64,000 nt of DNA from Lepturacanthus savala (lineage: Eukaryota > Chordata > Actinopteri > Scombriformes > Trichiuridae): positions 1,984,001-2,048,000 of the forward strand of contig JARUPU010000029.1 of assembly GCA_030544235.1 (NCBI GenBank), in the 5' to 3' direction. This document shows positions 14,401-28,100 of this stretch, piece after piece. Both the position numbers and the translations under genes were made by a program. Below the pieces are notes generated by a model. That model had not been told where the DNA came from. It was given only the letters and a program-made list of their open reading frames with translations, and did no database searches. How positions within the stretch are numbered: the stretch's first letter is position 1; the number at the start of each line of letters is the position of its first letter.

Positions 14401-17400
14401 CTAAATCAGTACAATATTTTCATAGAAAAACTTATTTACCTTTTACTTTATGTGAAATGGTATAGTTTTGGATCAGAAATTCACCTGGAAAAGCTATTGT
14501 TTTCATGTGGTTTGTGTTTTAAAGTTTTTATTGCTCCATATGCATTCTCTCGGTCTGAAGAGAACAAAAAGACAAAAAGCTATGTAAGCCTAAATCAGAA
14601 CAATATTTTTATAGAAAATCTTATTTACCTTTTACTTTATGTGAAATGGTATAGTTTTGGATCAGAAATTCACCTGGAAAAGCTATTGTTTTCATGTGGT
14701 TTGTGTTTTAAAGTTTTTATTGCTCCATATGCATTCTCTCGGTCTGAAGAGCCCAAAAAGACAAAAAGCTATATAGGCCTAAATCAGTACAATATTTTCA
14801 TAGAAAAACTTATTTACTTTTTACTTTATGTGAAATGGTATAGTTTTGCATCAGAAATTCACCTGGAAAAGCTATTGTTTTCATGTGGTTTGTGTTTTAA
14901 AGTTTTTATTGCTCCATATGCATTCTCTTGGTCTGAAGAGAACAAAAAGACAAAAAGCTATGTAAGCCTAAATCAGAACAATATTTTTATAGAAAATCTT
15001 ATTTACCTTTTACTTTATGTGAAATGGTATAGTTTTGGATCAGAAATTCACCTGGAAAAGCTATTGTTTTCATGTGGTTTGTGTTTTAAAGTTTTTATTG
15101 CTCCATATGCATTCTCTCGGTCTGAAGAGCCCAAAAAGACAAAAAGCTATATAGGCCTAAATCAGTACAATATTTTTACAAAAAAACTTATTTACCTTTT
15201 ATTTTATGTGAAATGGTATAGTTTTGGATCAGAAATTCACTTGGAAACGCTATTGTTTTCAATGTGGTTTGTGTTTTAAAGTTTTTATTGCTCCATATGC
15301 ATTCTCTCGGTCGAAGAGCCCAAAAAGACGAAAAGCTATATAGGCCTAAATCAGTACAATATTTTCATAGAAAAACTTATTTACTTTTTACTTTATGTGA
15401 AATGGTATAGTTTTGCATCAGAAATTCACCTGGAAAAGCTATTGTTTTCATGTGGTTTGTGTTTTAAAGTTTTTATTGCTCCATATGCATTCTCTCGGTC
15501 TGAAGAGCCCAAAAAGACAAAAAGCTATATAGGCCTAAATCAGTACAATATTTTTACAGAAAAACTTGTTTACTTTTTACTTTATGTGAAATGGTAAAGA
15601 TTTGGATCAGAAATTCACCTGGAAAAGCTATTGTTTTCATGTGGTTTGTGTTTTAAAGTTTTTATTGCTCCATATGCATTCTCTCGGTCTGAAGAGAACA
15701 GAAAGACAAAAAGCTATGTAAGCCTAAATCAGTACAATATTTTTATAGAAAAACTTATTTACCTTTTACTTTATGTGAAATGGTATAGTTTTGGATCAGA
15801 AATTCACCTGGAAAAGCTATTGTTTTCATGTGGTTTGTGTTTTAAAGTTTTTATTGCTCCATATGCATTCTCTCAGTCTGAAGAGCCCAAAAAGACAAAA
15901 ACCTATATAGGCCTAAATCAGTACAATATTTTTACAAAAAAACTTATTTACCTTTTATTTTATGTGAAATGGTATAGTTTTGGATCAGAAATTCACCTGG
16001 AAAAGCTATTGTTTTCATGTGGTTTGTGTTTTAAAGTTTTTATTGCTCCATATGCATTCTCTCGGTCTGAAGAGCACAAAAAGACAAAAAGCTATATAGG
16101 CCTAAATCAGTACAATATTTTCATAGAAAAACTTATTTACCTTTTACTTTATGTGAAATGGTATAGTTTGGGATCAGAAATTCACCTGGAAAAGCTATTG
16201 TTTTCATGTGGTTTGTGTTTTACAGTTTTTATTGCTCCATATGCATTCTCTCGGTCTGAAGAGCCCAAAAAGACAAAAAGCTATATAGGCCTAAATCAGT
16301 ACAATATTTTTACAAAAAAACTTATTTACCTTTTATTTTATGTGAAATGGTATAGTTTTGGATCAGAAATTCACCTGGAAAAGCTATTGTTTTCATGTGG
16401 TTTGTGTTTTAAAGTTTTTATTGCTCCATATGCATTCTCTCGGTCTGAAGAGAACAGAAAGACAAAAAGCTATGTAAGCCTAAATCAGTACTATATTTTT
16501 ATAGAAAAACTTATTTACCTTTTACTTTATGTGAAATGGTATAGTTTTGGATCAGAAATTCACCTGGAAAAGCTATTGTTTTCATGTGGTTTGTGTTTTA
16601 AAGTTTTTATTGCTCCATATGCATTCTCTCGGTCTGAAGAGCACAAAAAGACAAAAAGCTATATAGGCCTAAATCAGTACAATATTTTCATAGAAAAACT
16701 TATTTACTTTTTACTTTATGTGAAATGGTATAGTTTTGGATCAGAAATTCACCTGGAAAAGCTATTGTTTTCATGTGGTTTGTGTTTTAAAGTTTTTATT
16801 GCTCCATATGCATTCTCTCGGTCTGAAGAGCCCAAAAAGACAAAAAGCTATATAGGCCTAAATCAGTACAATATTTTTATAGAAAAACTTATTTACCTTT
16901 TACTTTATGTGAAATGGTATAGTTTTGGATCAGAAATTCACTTGGAAACGCTATTGTTTTCAATGTGGTTTGTGTTTTAAAGTTTTTATTGCTCCATATG
17001 CATTCTCTCGGTCGAAGAGCCCAAAAAGACGAAAAGCTATATAGGCCTAAATCAGTACAATATTTTCATAGAAAAACTTATTTACTTTTTACTTTATGTG
17101 AAATGGTATAGTTTTGCATCAGAAATTCACCTGGAAAAGCTATTGTTTTCATGTGGTTTGTGTTTTAAAGTTTTTATTGCTCCATATGCATTCTCTCGGT
17201 CTGAAGAGCCCAAAAAGACAAAAAGCTATATAGGCCTAAATCAGTACAATATTTTTACAGAAAAACTTGTTTACTTTTTACTTTATGTGAAATGGTAAAG
17301 ATTTGGATCAGAAATTCACCTGGAAAAGCTATTGTTTTCATGTGGTTTGTGTTTTAAAGTTTTTATTGCTCCATATGCATTCTCTCGGTCTGAAGAGAAC

Positions 17401-20400
17401 AGAAAGACAAAAAGCTATGTAAGCCTAAATCAGTACAATATTTTTATAGAAAAACTTATTTACCTTTTACTTTATGTGAAATGGTATAGTTTTGGATCAG
17501 AAATTCACCTGGAAAAGCTATTGTTTTCATGTGGTTTGTGTTTTAAAGTTTTTATTGCTCCATATGCATTCTCTCAGTCTGAAGAGCCCAAAAAGACAAA
17601 AACCTATATAGGCCTAAATCAGTACAATATTTTTACAAAAAAACTTATTTACCTTTTATTTTATGTGAAATGGTATAGTTTTGGATCAGAAATTCACCTG
17701 GAAAAGCTATTGTTTTCATGTGGTTTGTGTTTTAAAGTTTTTATTGCTCCATATGCATTCTCTCGGTCTGAAGAGCACAAAAAGACAAAAAGCTATATAG
17801 GCCTAAATCAGTACAATATTTTCATAGAAAAACTTATTTACCTTTTACTTTATGTGAAATGGTATAGTTTGGGATCAGAAATTCACCTGGAAAAGCTATT
17901 GTTTTCATGTGGTTTGTGTTTTACAGTTTTTATTGCTCCATATGCATTCTCTCGGTCTGAAGAGCCCAAAAAGACAAAAAGCTATATAGGCCTAAATCAG
18001 TACAATATTTTTACAAAAAAACTTATTTACCTTTTATTTTATGTGAAATGGTATAGTTTTGGATCAGAAATTCACCTGGAAAAGCTATTGTTTTCATGTG
18101 GTTTGTGTTTTAAAGTTTTTATTGCTCCATATGCATTCTCTCGGTCTGAAGAGAACAGAAAGACAAAAAGCTATGTAAGCCTAAATCAGTACTATATTTT
18201 TATAGAAAAACTTATTTACCTTTTACTTTATGTGAAATGGTATAATTTTGGATCAGAAATTCACCTGGAAAAGCTATTGTTTTCATGTGGTTTGTGTTTT
18301 AAAGTTTTTATTGCTCCATATGCATTCTCTCAGTCTGAAGAGCCCAAAAAGACAAAAAGCTATATAGGCCTAAATCAGTACAATATTTTTACAAAAAAAC
18401 TTATTTACCTTTTATTTTATGTGAAATGGTATAGTTTTGGATCAGAAATTCACCTGGAAAAGCTATTGTTTTCATGTGGTTTGTGTTTTAAAGTTTTTAT
18501 TGCTCCATATGCATTCTCTCGGTCTGAAGAGCACAAAAAGACAAAAAGCTATATAGGCCTAAATCAGTACAATATTTTCATAGAAAAACTTATTTACCTT
18601 TTACTTTATGTGAAATGGTATAGTTTTGGATCAGAAATTCACCTGGAAAAGCTATTGTTTTCATGTGGTTTGTGTTTTAAAGTTTTTATTGCTCCATATG
18701 CATTCTCTCGGTCTGAAGAGAACAAAAAGACAAAAAGCTATGTAAGCCTAAATCAGAACAATATTTTTATAGAAAATCTTATTTACCTTTTACTTTATGT
18801 GAAATGGTATAGTTTTGGATCAGAAATTCACCTGGAAAAGCTATTGTTTTCATGTGGTTTGTGTTTTAAAGTTTTTATTGCTCCATATGCATTCTCTCGG
18901 TCTGAAGAGCCCAAAAAGACAAAAAGCTATATAGGCCTAAATCAGTACAATATTTTCATAGAAAAACTTATTTACTTTTTACTTTATGTGAAATGGTATA
19001 GTTTTGCATCAGAAATTCACCTGGAAAAGCTATTGTTTTCATGTGGTTTGTGTTTTAAAGTTTTTATTGCTCCATATGCATTCTCTTGGTCTGAAGAGAA
19101 CAAAAAGACAAAAAGCTATGTAAGCCTAAATCAGAACAATATTTTTATAGAAAATCTTATTTACCTTTTACTTTATGTGAAATGGTATAGTTTTGGATCA
19201 GAAATTCACCTGGAAAAGCTATTGTTTTCATGTGGTTTGTGTTTTAAAGTTTTTATTGCTCCATATGCATTCTCTCGGTCTGAAGAGCCCAAAAAGACAA
19301 AAAGCTATATAGGCCTAAATCAGTACAATATTTTTACAAAAAAACTTATTTACCTTTTATTTTATGTGAAATGGTATAGTTTTGGATCAGAAATTCACCT
19401 GGAAAAGCTATTGTTTTCATGTGGTTTGTGTTTTAAAGTTTTTATTGCTCCATATGCATTCTCTCGGTCTGAAGAGAACAGAAAGACAAAAAGCTATGTA
19501 AGCCTAAATCAGTACTATATTTTTATAGAAAAACTTATTTACCTTTTACTTTATGTGAAATGGTATAGTTTTGGATCAGAAATTCACCTGGAAAAGCTAT
19601 TGTTTTCATGTGGTTTGTGTTTTAAAGTTTTTATTGCTACATATGCATTCTCTCAGTCTGAAGAGCCCAAAAAGACAAAAAGCTATATAGGCCTAAATCA
19701 GTACAATATTTTTACAAAAAAACTTATTTACCTTTTATTTTATGTGAAATGGTATAGTTTTGGATCAGAAATTCACCTGGAAAAGCTATTGTTTTCATGT
19801 GGTTTGTGTTTTAAAGTTTTTATTGCTCCATATGCATTCTCTCGGTCTGAAGAGAACAGAAAGACAAAAAGCTATGTAAGCCTAAATCAGTACTATATTT
19901 TTATAGAAAAACTTATTTACCTTTTACTTTATGTGAAATGGTATAGTTTTGGATCAGAAATTCACCTGGAAAAGCTATTGTTTTCATGTGGTTTGTGTTT
20001 TAAAGTTTTTATTGCTCCATATGCATTCTCTCGGTCTGAAGAGCACAAAAAGACAAAAAGCTATATAGGCCTAAATCAGTACAATATTTTCATAGAAAAA
20101 CTTATTTACTTTTTACTTTATGTGAAATGGTATAGTTTTGGATCAGAAATTCACCTGGAAAAGCTATTGTTTTCATGTGGTTTGTGTTTTAAAGTTTTTA
20201 TTGCTCCATATGCATTCTCTCGGTCTGAAGAGCCCAAAAAGACAAAAAGCTATATAGGCCTAAATCAGTACAATATTTTTATAGAAAAACTTATTTACCT
20301 TTTACTTTATGTGAAATGGTATAGTTTTGGATCAGAAATTCACTTGGAAACGCTATTGTTTTCAATGTGGTTTGTGTTTTAAAGTTTTTATTGCTCCATA

Positions 20401-23400
20401 TGCATTCTCTCGGTCGAAGAGCCCAAAAAGACGAAAAGCTATATAGGCCTAAATCAGTACAATATTTTCATAGAAAAACTTATTTACTTTTTACTTTATG
20501 TGAAATGGTATAGTTTTGCATCAGAAATTCACCTGGAAAAGCTATTGTTTTCATGTGGTTTGTGTTTTAAAGTTTTTATTGCTCCATATGCATTCTCTCG
20601 GTCTGAAGAGCCCAAAAAGACAAAAAGCTATATAGGCCTAAATCAGTACAATATTTTTACAGAAAAACTTGTTTACTTTTTACTTTATGTGAAATGGTAA
20701 AGATTTGGATCAGAAATTCACCTGGAAAAGCTATTGTTTTCATGTGGTTTGTGTTTTAAAGTTTTTATTGCTCCATATGCATTCTCTCGGTCTGAAGAGA
20801 ACAGAAAGACAAAAAGCTATGTAAGCCTAAATCAGTACAATATTTTTATAGAAAAACTTATTTACCTTTTACTTTATGTGAAATGGTATAGTTTTGGATC
20901 AGAAATTCACCTGGAAAAGCTATTGTTTTCATGTGGTTTGTGTTTTAAAGTTTTTATTGCTCCATATGCATTCTCTCAGTCTGAAGAGCCCAAAAAGACA
21001 AAAACCTATATAGGCCTAAATCAGTACAATATTTTTACAAAAAAACTTATTTACCTTTTATTTTATGTGAAATGGTATAGTTTTGGATCAGAAATTCACC
21101 TGGAAAAGCTATTGTTTTCATGTGGTTTGTGTTTTAAAGTTTTTATTGCTCCATATGCATTCTCTCGGTCTGAAGAGCACAAAAAGACAAAAAGCTATAT
21201 AGGCCTAAATCAGTACAATATTTTCATAGAAAAACTTATTTACCTTTTACTTTATGTGAAATGGTATAGTTTGGGATCAGAAATTCACCTGGAAAAGCTA
21301 TTGTTTTCATGTGGTTTGTGTTTTACAGTTTTTATTGCTCCATATGCATTCTCTCGGTCTGAAGAGCCCAAAAAGACAAAAAGCTATATAGGCCTAAATC
21401 AGTACAATATTTTTACAAAAAAACTTATTTACCTTTTATTTTATGTGAAATGGTATAGTTTTGGATCAGAAATTCACCTGGAAAAGCTATTGTTTTCATG
21501 TGGTTTGTGTTTTAAAGTTTTTATTGCTCCATATGCATTCTCTCGGTCTGAAGAGAACAGAAAGACAAAAAGCTATGTAAGCCTAAATCAGTACTATATT
21601 TTTGTAGAAAAACTTATTTACCTTTTACTTTATGTGAAATGGTATAGTTTTGGATCAGAAATTCACCTGGAAAAGCTATTGTTTTCATGTGGTTTGTGTT
21701 TTAAAGTTTTTATTGCTCCATATGCATTCTCTCAGTCTGAAGAGCCCAAAAAGACAAAAAGCTATATAGGCCTAAATCAGTACAATATTTTTACAAAAAA
21801 ACTTATTTACCTTTTATTTTATGTGAAATGGTATAGTTTTGGATCAGAAATTCACCTGGAAAAGCTATTGTTTTCATGTGGTTTGTGTTTTAAAGTTTTT
21901 ATTGCTCCATATGCATTCTCTCGGTCTGAAGAGCACAAAAAGACAAAAAGCTATATAGGCCTAAATCAGTACAATATTTTCATAGAAAAACTTATTTACC
22001 TTTTACTTTATGTGAAATGGTATAGTTTTGGATCAGAAATTCACCTGGAAAAGCTATTGTTTTCATGTGGTTTGTGTTTTAAAGTTTTTATTGCTCCATA
22101 TGCATTCTCTCGGTCTGAAGAGAACAAAAAGACAAAAAGCTATGTAAGCCTAAATCAGAACAATATTTTTATAGAAAATCTTATTTACCTTTTACTTTAT
22201 GTGAAATGGTATAGTTTTGGATCAGAAATTCACCTGGAAAAGCTATTGTTTTCATGTGGTTTGTGTTTTAAAGTTTTTATTGCTCCATATGCATTCTCTC
22301 GGTCTGAAGAGCCCAAAAAGACAAAAAGCTATATAGGCCTAAATCAGTACAATATTTTCATAGAAAAACTTATTTACTTTTTACTTTATGTGAAATGGTA
22401 TAGTTTTGCATCAGAAATTCACCTGGAAAAGCTATTGTTTTCATGTGGTTTGTGTTTTAAAGTTTTTATTGCTCCATATGCATTCTCTTGGTCTGAAGAG
22501 AACAAAAAGACAAAAAGCTATGTAAGCCTAAATCAGAACAATATTTTTATAGAAAATCTTATTTACCTTTTACTTTATGTGAAATGGTATAGTTTTGGAT
22601 CAGAAATTCACCTGGAAAAGCTATTGTTTTCATGTGGTTTGTGTTTTAAAGTTTTTATTGCTCCATATGCATTCTCTCGGTCTGAAGAGCCCAAAAAGAC
22701 AAAAAGCTATATAGGCCTAAATCAGTACAATATTTTTACAAAAAAACTTATTTACCTTTTATTTTATGTGAAATGGTATAGTTTTGGATCAGAAATTCAC
22801 CTGGAAAAGCTATTGTTTTCATGTGGTTTGTGTTTTAAAGTTTTTATTGCTCCATATGCATTCTCTCGGTCTGAAGAGAACAGAAAGACAAAAAGCTATG
22901 TAAGCCTAAATCAGTACTATATTTTTATAGAAAAACTTATTTACCTTTTACTTTATGTGAAATGGTATAGTTTTGGATCAGAAATTCACCTGGAAAAGCT
23001 ATTGTTTTCATGTGGTTTGTGTTTTAAAGTTTTTATTGCTACATATGCATTCTCTCAGTCTGAAGAGCCCAAAAAGACAAAAAGCTATATAGGCCTAAAT
23101 CAGTACAATATTTTTACAAAAAAACTTATTTACCTTTTATTTTATGTGAAATGGTATAGTTTTGGATCAGAAATTCACCTCGAAAAGCTATTGTTTTCAT
23201 GTGGTTTGTGTTTTAAAGTTTTTATTGCTCCATATGCATTCTCTCGGTCTGAAGAGCACAAAAAGACAAAAAGCTATATAGGCCTAAATCAGTACAATAT
23301 TTTCATAGAAAAACTTATTTACCTTTTACTTTATGTGAAATGGTATAGTTTTGGATCAGAAATTCACCTGGAAAAGCTATTGTTTTCATGTGGTTTGTGT

Positions 23401-25107
23401 TTTAAAGTTTTTATTGCTCCATATGCATTCTCTCGGTCTGAAGAGAACAAAAAGACAAAAAGCTATGTAAGCCTAAATCAGAACAATATTTTTATAGAAA
23501 ATCTTATTTACCTTTTACTTTATGTGAAATGGTATAGTTTTGGATCAGAAATTCACCTGGAAAAGCTATTGTTTTCATGTGGTTTGTGTTTTAAAGTTTT
23601 TATTGCTCCATATGCATTCTCTCGGTCTGAAGAGCCCAAAAAGACAAAAAGCTATATAGGCCTAAATCAGTACAATATTTTCATAGAAAAACTTATTTAC
23701 TTTTTACTTTATGTGAAATGGTATAGTTTTGCATCAGAAATTCACCTGGAAAAGCTATTGTTTTCATGTGGTTTGTGTTTTAAAGTTTTTATTGCTCCAT
23801 ATGCATTCTCTCGGTCTGAAGAGAACAAAAAGACAAAAAGCTATGTAAGCCTAAATCAGAACAATATTTTTATAGAAAATCTCATTTACCTTTTACTTTA
23901 TGTGAAATGGTATAGTTTTGGATCAGAAATTCACCTGGAAAAGCTATTGTTTTCATGTGGTTTGTGTTTTAAAGTTTTTATTGCTCCATATGCATTCTCT
24001 CGGTCTGAAGAGCACAAAAAGACAAAAAGCTATATAGGCCTAAATCAGTACAATATTTTTACAGAAAATATTATTTACCTTTTACTATATGTAAAATGGT
24101 ATAGTTTTGGATCAGAAATTCACCTGGAAAAGCTATTGTTTTCATGTGGTTTGTGTTTTAAAGTTTTTATTGCTCCATATGCATTCTCTCGGTCTGAAGA
24201 GAACAAAAAGACAAAAAGCTATGTAAGCCTAAATCAGTACAATATTTTCATAGGAAAACTTATTTACTTTTTACTTTATGTGAAATGGTATAGTTTTGCA
24301 TCAGAAATTCACCTGGAAAAGCTATTGTTTTCATGTGGTTTGTGTTTTAAAGTTTTTATTGCTCCATATGCATTCTCTCGGTCTGAAGAGAACAAAAAGA
24401 CAAAAAGCTATGTAAGCCTAAATCAGAACAATATTTTTATAGAAAATCTTATTTACCTTTTACTTTATGTGAAATGGTATAGTTTTGGATCAGAAATTCA
24501 CCTGGAAAAGCTATTGTTTTCATGTGGTTTGTGTTTTAAAGTTTTTATTGCTCCATATGCATTCTCTCGGTCTGAAGAGCACAAAAAGACAAAAAGCTAT
24601 ATAGGCCTAAATCAGTACAATATTTTTACAGAAAATATTATTTACCTTTTACTATATGTAAAATGGTATAGTTTTGGATCAGAAATTCACCTGGAAAAGC
24701 TATTGTTTTCATGTGGTTTGTGTTTTAAAGTTTTTATTGCTCCATATGCATTCTCTCGGTCTGAAGAGAACAAAAAGACAAAAAGCTATGTAAGCCTAAA
24801 TCAGTACAATATTTTCATAGAAAAACTTATTTACTTTTTACTTTATGTGAAATGGTATAGTTTTGCATCAGAAATTCACCTGGAAAAGCTATTGTTTTCA
24901 TGTGGTTTGTGTTTTAAAGTTTTGATTGCTCCATATGCATTCTCTCGGTCTGAAGAGCCCAAAAAGACAAAAAGCTATATAGGCCTAAATCAGTACAATA
25001 TTTTTACAAAAAAACTTATTTACCTTTTATTTTATGTGAAATGGTATAGTTTTGGATCAGAAATTCACTTGGAAAAGCTATTGTTTTCAATGTGGTTTGT
25101 GTTTTAA
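11500..25107 (+). repeat. Family of long higher-order repeats of variable length (7 to 25 monomers)
   Basis: Using the TTTCAATG marker monomer as boundary, this stretch divides into units of 1323, 2457, 1701, 3402 and 4725 bp (7, 13, 9, 18 and 25 monomers). Each unit starts with the same monomer succession: the marker monomer, a GCATCAG monomer, the GGTAAAGATTTGG stop-bearing monomer, then an AACAGAAAG type, an AAAACCTATA type and so on. The units differ in how much of a longer common order they retain. This is the pattern expected of one long ancestral unit amplified with internal deletions or extensions. Confidence 0.85.
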
Positions 25108-28100
25108 AGTTTTTATTGCTCCATATGCATTCTCTCGGTCGGAAGAGCCCAAAAAGACAAAAAGCTATATAGGCCTAAATCAGTACAATATTTTCACAGA
25201 AAAACTTGTTTACTTTTTACTTTATGTGAAATGGTAAAGATTTGGATCAGAAATTCACCTGGAAAAGCTATTGTTTTCATGTGGTTTGTGTTTTAAAGTT
25301 TTTATTGCTCCATATGCATTCTCTCGGTCTGAAGAGAACAGAAAGACAAAAAGCTATGTAAGCCTAAATCAGTACAATATTTTTATAGAAAAACTTATTT
25401 ACCTTTTACTTTATGTGAAATGGTATAGTTTTGGATCAGAAATTCACCTGGAAAAGCTATTGTTTTCATGTGGTTTGTGTTTTAAAGTTTTTATTGCTCC
25501 ATATGCATTCTCTCAGTCTGAAGAGCCCAAAAAGACAAAAAGCTATATAGGCCTAAATCAGTACAATATTTTTACAAAAAAACTTATTTACCTTTTATTT
25601 TATGTGAAATGGTATAGTTTTGGATCAGAAATTCACCTGGAAAAGCTATTGTTTTCATGTGGTTTGTGTTTTAAAGTTTTTATTGCTCCATATGCATTCT
25701 CTCGGTCTGAAGAGCACAAAAAGACAAAAAGCTATATAGGCCTAAATCAGTACAATATTTTCATAGAAAAACTTATTTACCTTTTACTTTATGTGAAATG
25801 GTATAGTTTTGGATCAGAAATTCACCTGGAAAAGCTATTGTTTTCATGTGGTTTGTGTTTTAAAGTTTTTATTGCTCCATATGCATTCTCTCGGTCTGAA
25901 GAGAACAAAAAGACAAAAAGCTATGTAAGCCTAAATCAGAACAATATTTTTATAGAAAATCTTATTTACCTTTTACTTTATGTGAAATGGTATAGTTTTG
26001 GATCAGAAATTCACCTGGAAAAGCTATTGTTTTCATGTGGTTTGTGTTTTAAAGTTTTTATTGCTCCATATGCATTCTCTCGGTCTGAAGAGCCCAAAAA
26101 GACAAAAAGCTATATAGGCCTAAATCAGTACAATATTTTTACAAAAAAACTTATTTACCTTTTATTTTATGTGAAATGGTATAGTTTTGGATCAGAAATT
26201 CACCTGGAAAAGCTATTGTTTTCATGTGGTTTGTGTTTTAAAGTTTTTATTGCTCCATATGCATTCTCTCGGTCTGAAGAGAACAGAAAGACAAAAAGCT
26301 ATGTAAGCCTAAATCAGTACTATATTTTTATAGAAAAACTTATTTACCTTTTACTTTATGTGAAATGGTATAGTTTTGGATCAGAAATTCACCTGGAAAA
26401 GCTATTGTTTTCATGTGGTTTGTGTTTTAAAGTTTTTATTGCTCCATATGCATTCTCTCGGTCTGAAGAGCCCAAAAAGACAAAAAGCTATATAGGCCTA
26501 AATCTGTACAATATTTTTACAAAAAAACTTATTTACCTTTTATTTTATGTGAAATGGTATAGTTTTGGATCAGAAATTCACTTGGAAAAGCTATTGTTTT
26601 CAATGTGGTTTGTGTTTTAAAGTTTTTATTGCTCCATATGCATTCTCTCGGTCGGAAGAGCCCAAAAAGACAAAAAGCTATATAGGCCTAAATCAGTACA
26701 ATATTTTCACAGAAAAACTTGTTTACTTTTTACTTTATGTGAAATGGTATAGTTTTGGATCAGAAATTCACCTGGAAAAGCTATTGTTTTCATGTGGTTT
26801 GTGTTTTAAAGTTTTTATTGCTCCATATGCATTCTCTCGGTCTGAAGAGCCCAAAAAGACAAAAAGCTATGTAGGCCTAAATCAGTACAATATTTTTACA
26901 GAAAATCTTATTTACCTTTTACTATATGTAAAATGGTATAGTTTTGGATCAGAAATTCACCTGGAAAAGCTATTGTTTTCATGTGGTTTGTGTTTTAAAG
27001 TTTTTATTGCTCCATATGCATTCTCTCGGTCTGAAGAGAACAAAAAGACAAAAAGCTATGTAAGCCTAAATCAGAACAATATTTTTATAGAAAATCTTAT
27101 TTACCTTTTACTTTATGTGAAATGGTATAGTTTTGGATCAGAAATTCACTTGGAAAAGCTATTGTTTTCAATGTGGTTTGTGTTTTAAAGTTTTTATTGC
27201 TCCATATGAATTCTCTCGGTCGAAGAGCCCAAAAAGACGAAAAGCTATATAGGCCTAAATCAGTACAATATTTTCATAGAAAAACTTATTTACTTTTTAC
27301 TTTATGTGAAATGGTATAGTTTTGCATCAGAAATTCACCTGGAAAAGCTATTGTTTTCATGTGGTTTGTGTTTTAAAGTTTTTATTGCTCCATATGCATT
27401 CTCTCGGTCTGAAGAGCCCAAAAAGACAAAAAGCTATATAGGCCTAAATCAGTACAATATTTTTACAGAAAATCTCATTCACCATTTACTATATGTAAAA
27501 TGGTATAGTTTAGGATAAGAAATTTACCTGGAAAAGCTATTGTTTTCATGTGGTTTGTGTTTTAAAGTTTTTATTGCTCCATATGCATTCTCTCGGTCTG
27601 AAGAGCCCAAAAAGACAAAAAGCTATGTAGGCCTAAATCAGTACAATATTTTTACAGAAAATCTTATTTACCTTTTACTATATGTAAAATGGTATAGTTT
27701 TGGATCAGAAATTCACCTGGAAAAGCTATTGTTTTCATGTGGTTTGTGTTTTAAAGTTTTTATTGCTCCATATGCATTCTCTCGGTCTGAAGAGCCCAAA
27801 AAGACAAAAAGCTATGTAGGCCTAAATCAGTACAATATTTTTACAGAAAATCTTATTTACCTTTTACTATATGTAAAATGGTATAGTTTTGGATCAGAAA
27901 TTCACCTGGAAAAGCTATTGTTTTCATGTGGTTTGTGTTTTAAAGTTTTTATTGCTCCATATGCATTCTCTCGGTCTGAAGAGAACAAAAAGACAAAAAG
28001 CTATGTAAGCCTAAATCAGAACAATATTTTTATAGAAAATCTTATTTACCTTTTACTTTATGTGAAATGGTATAGTTTTGGATCAGAAATTCACCTGGAA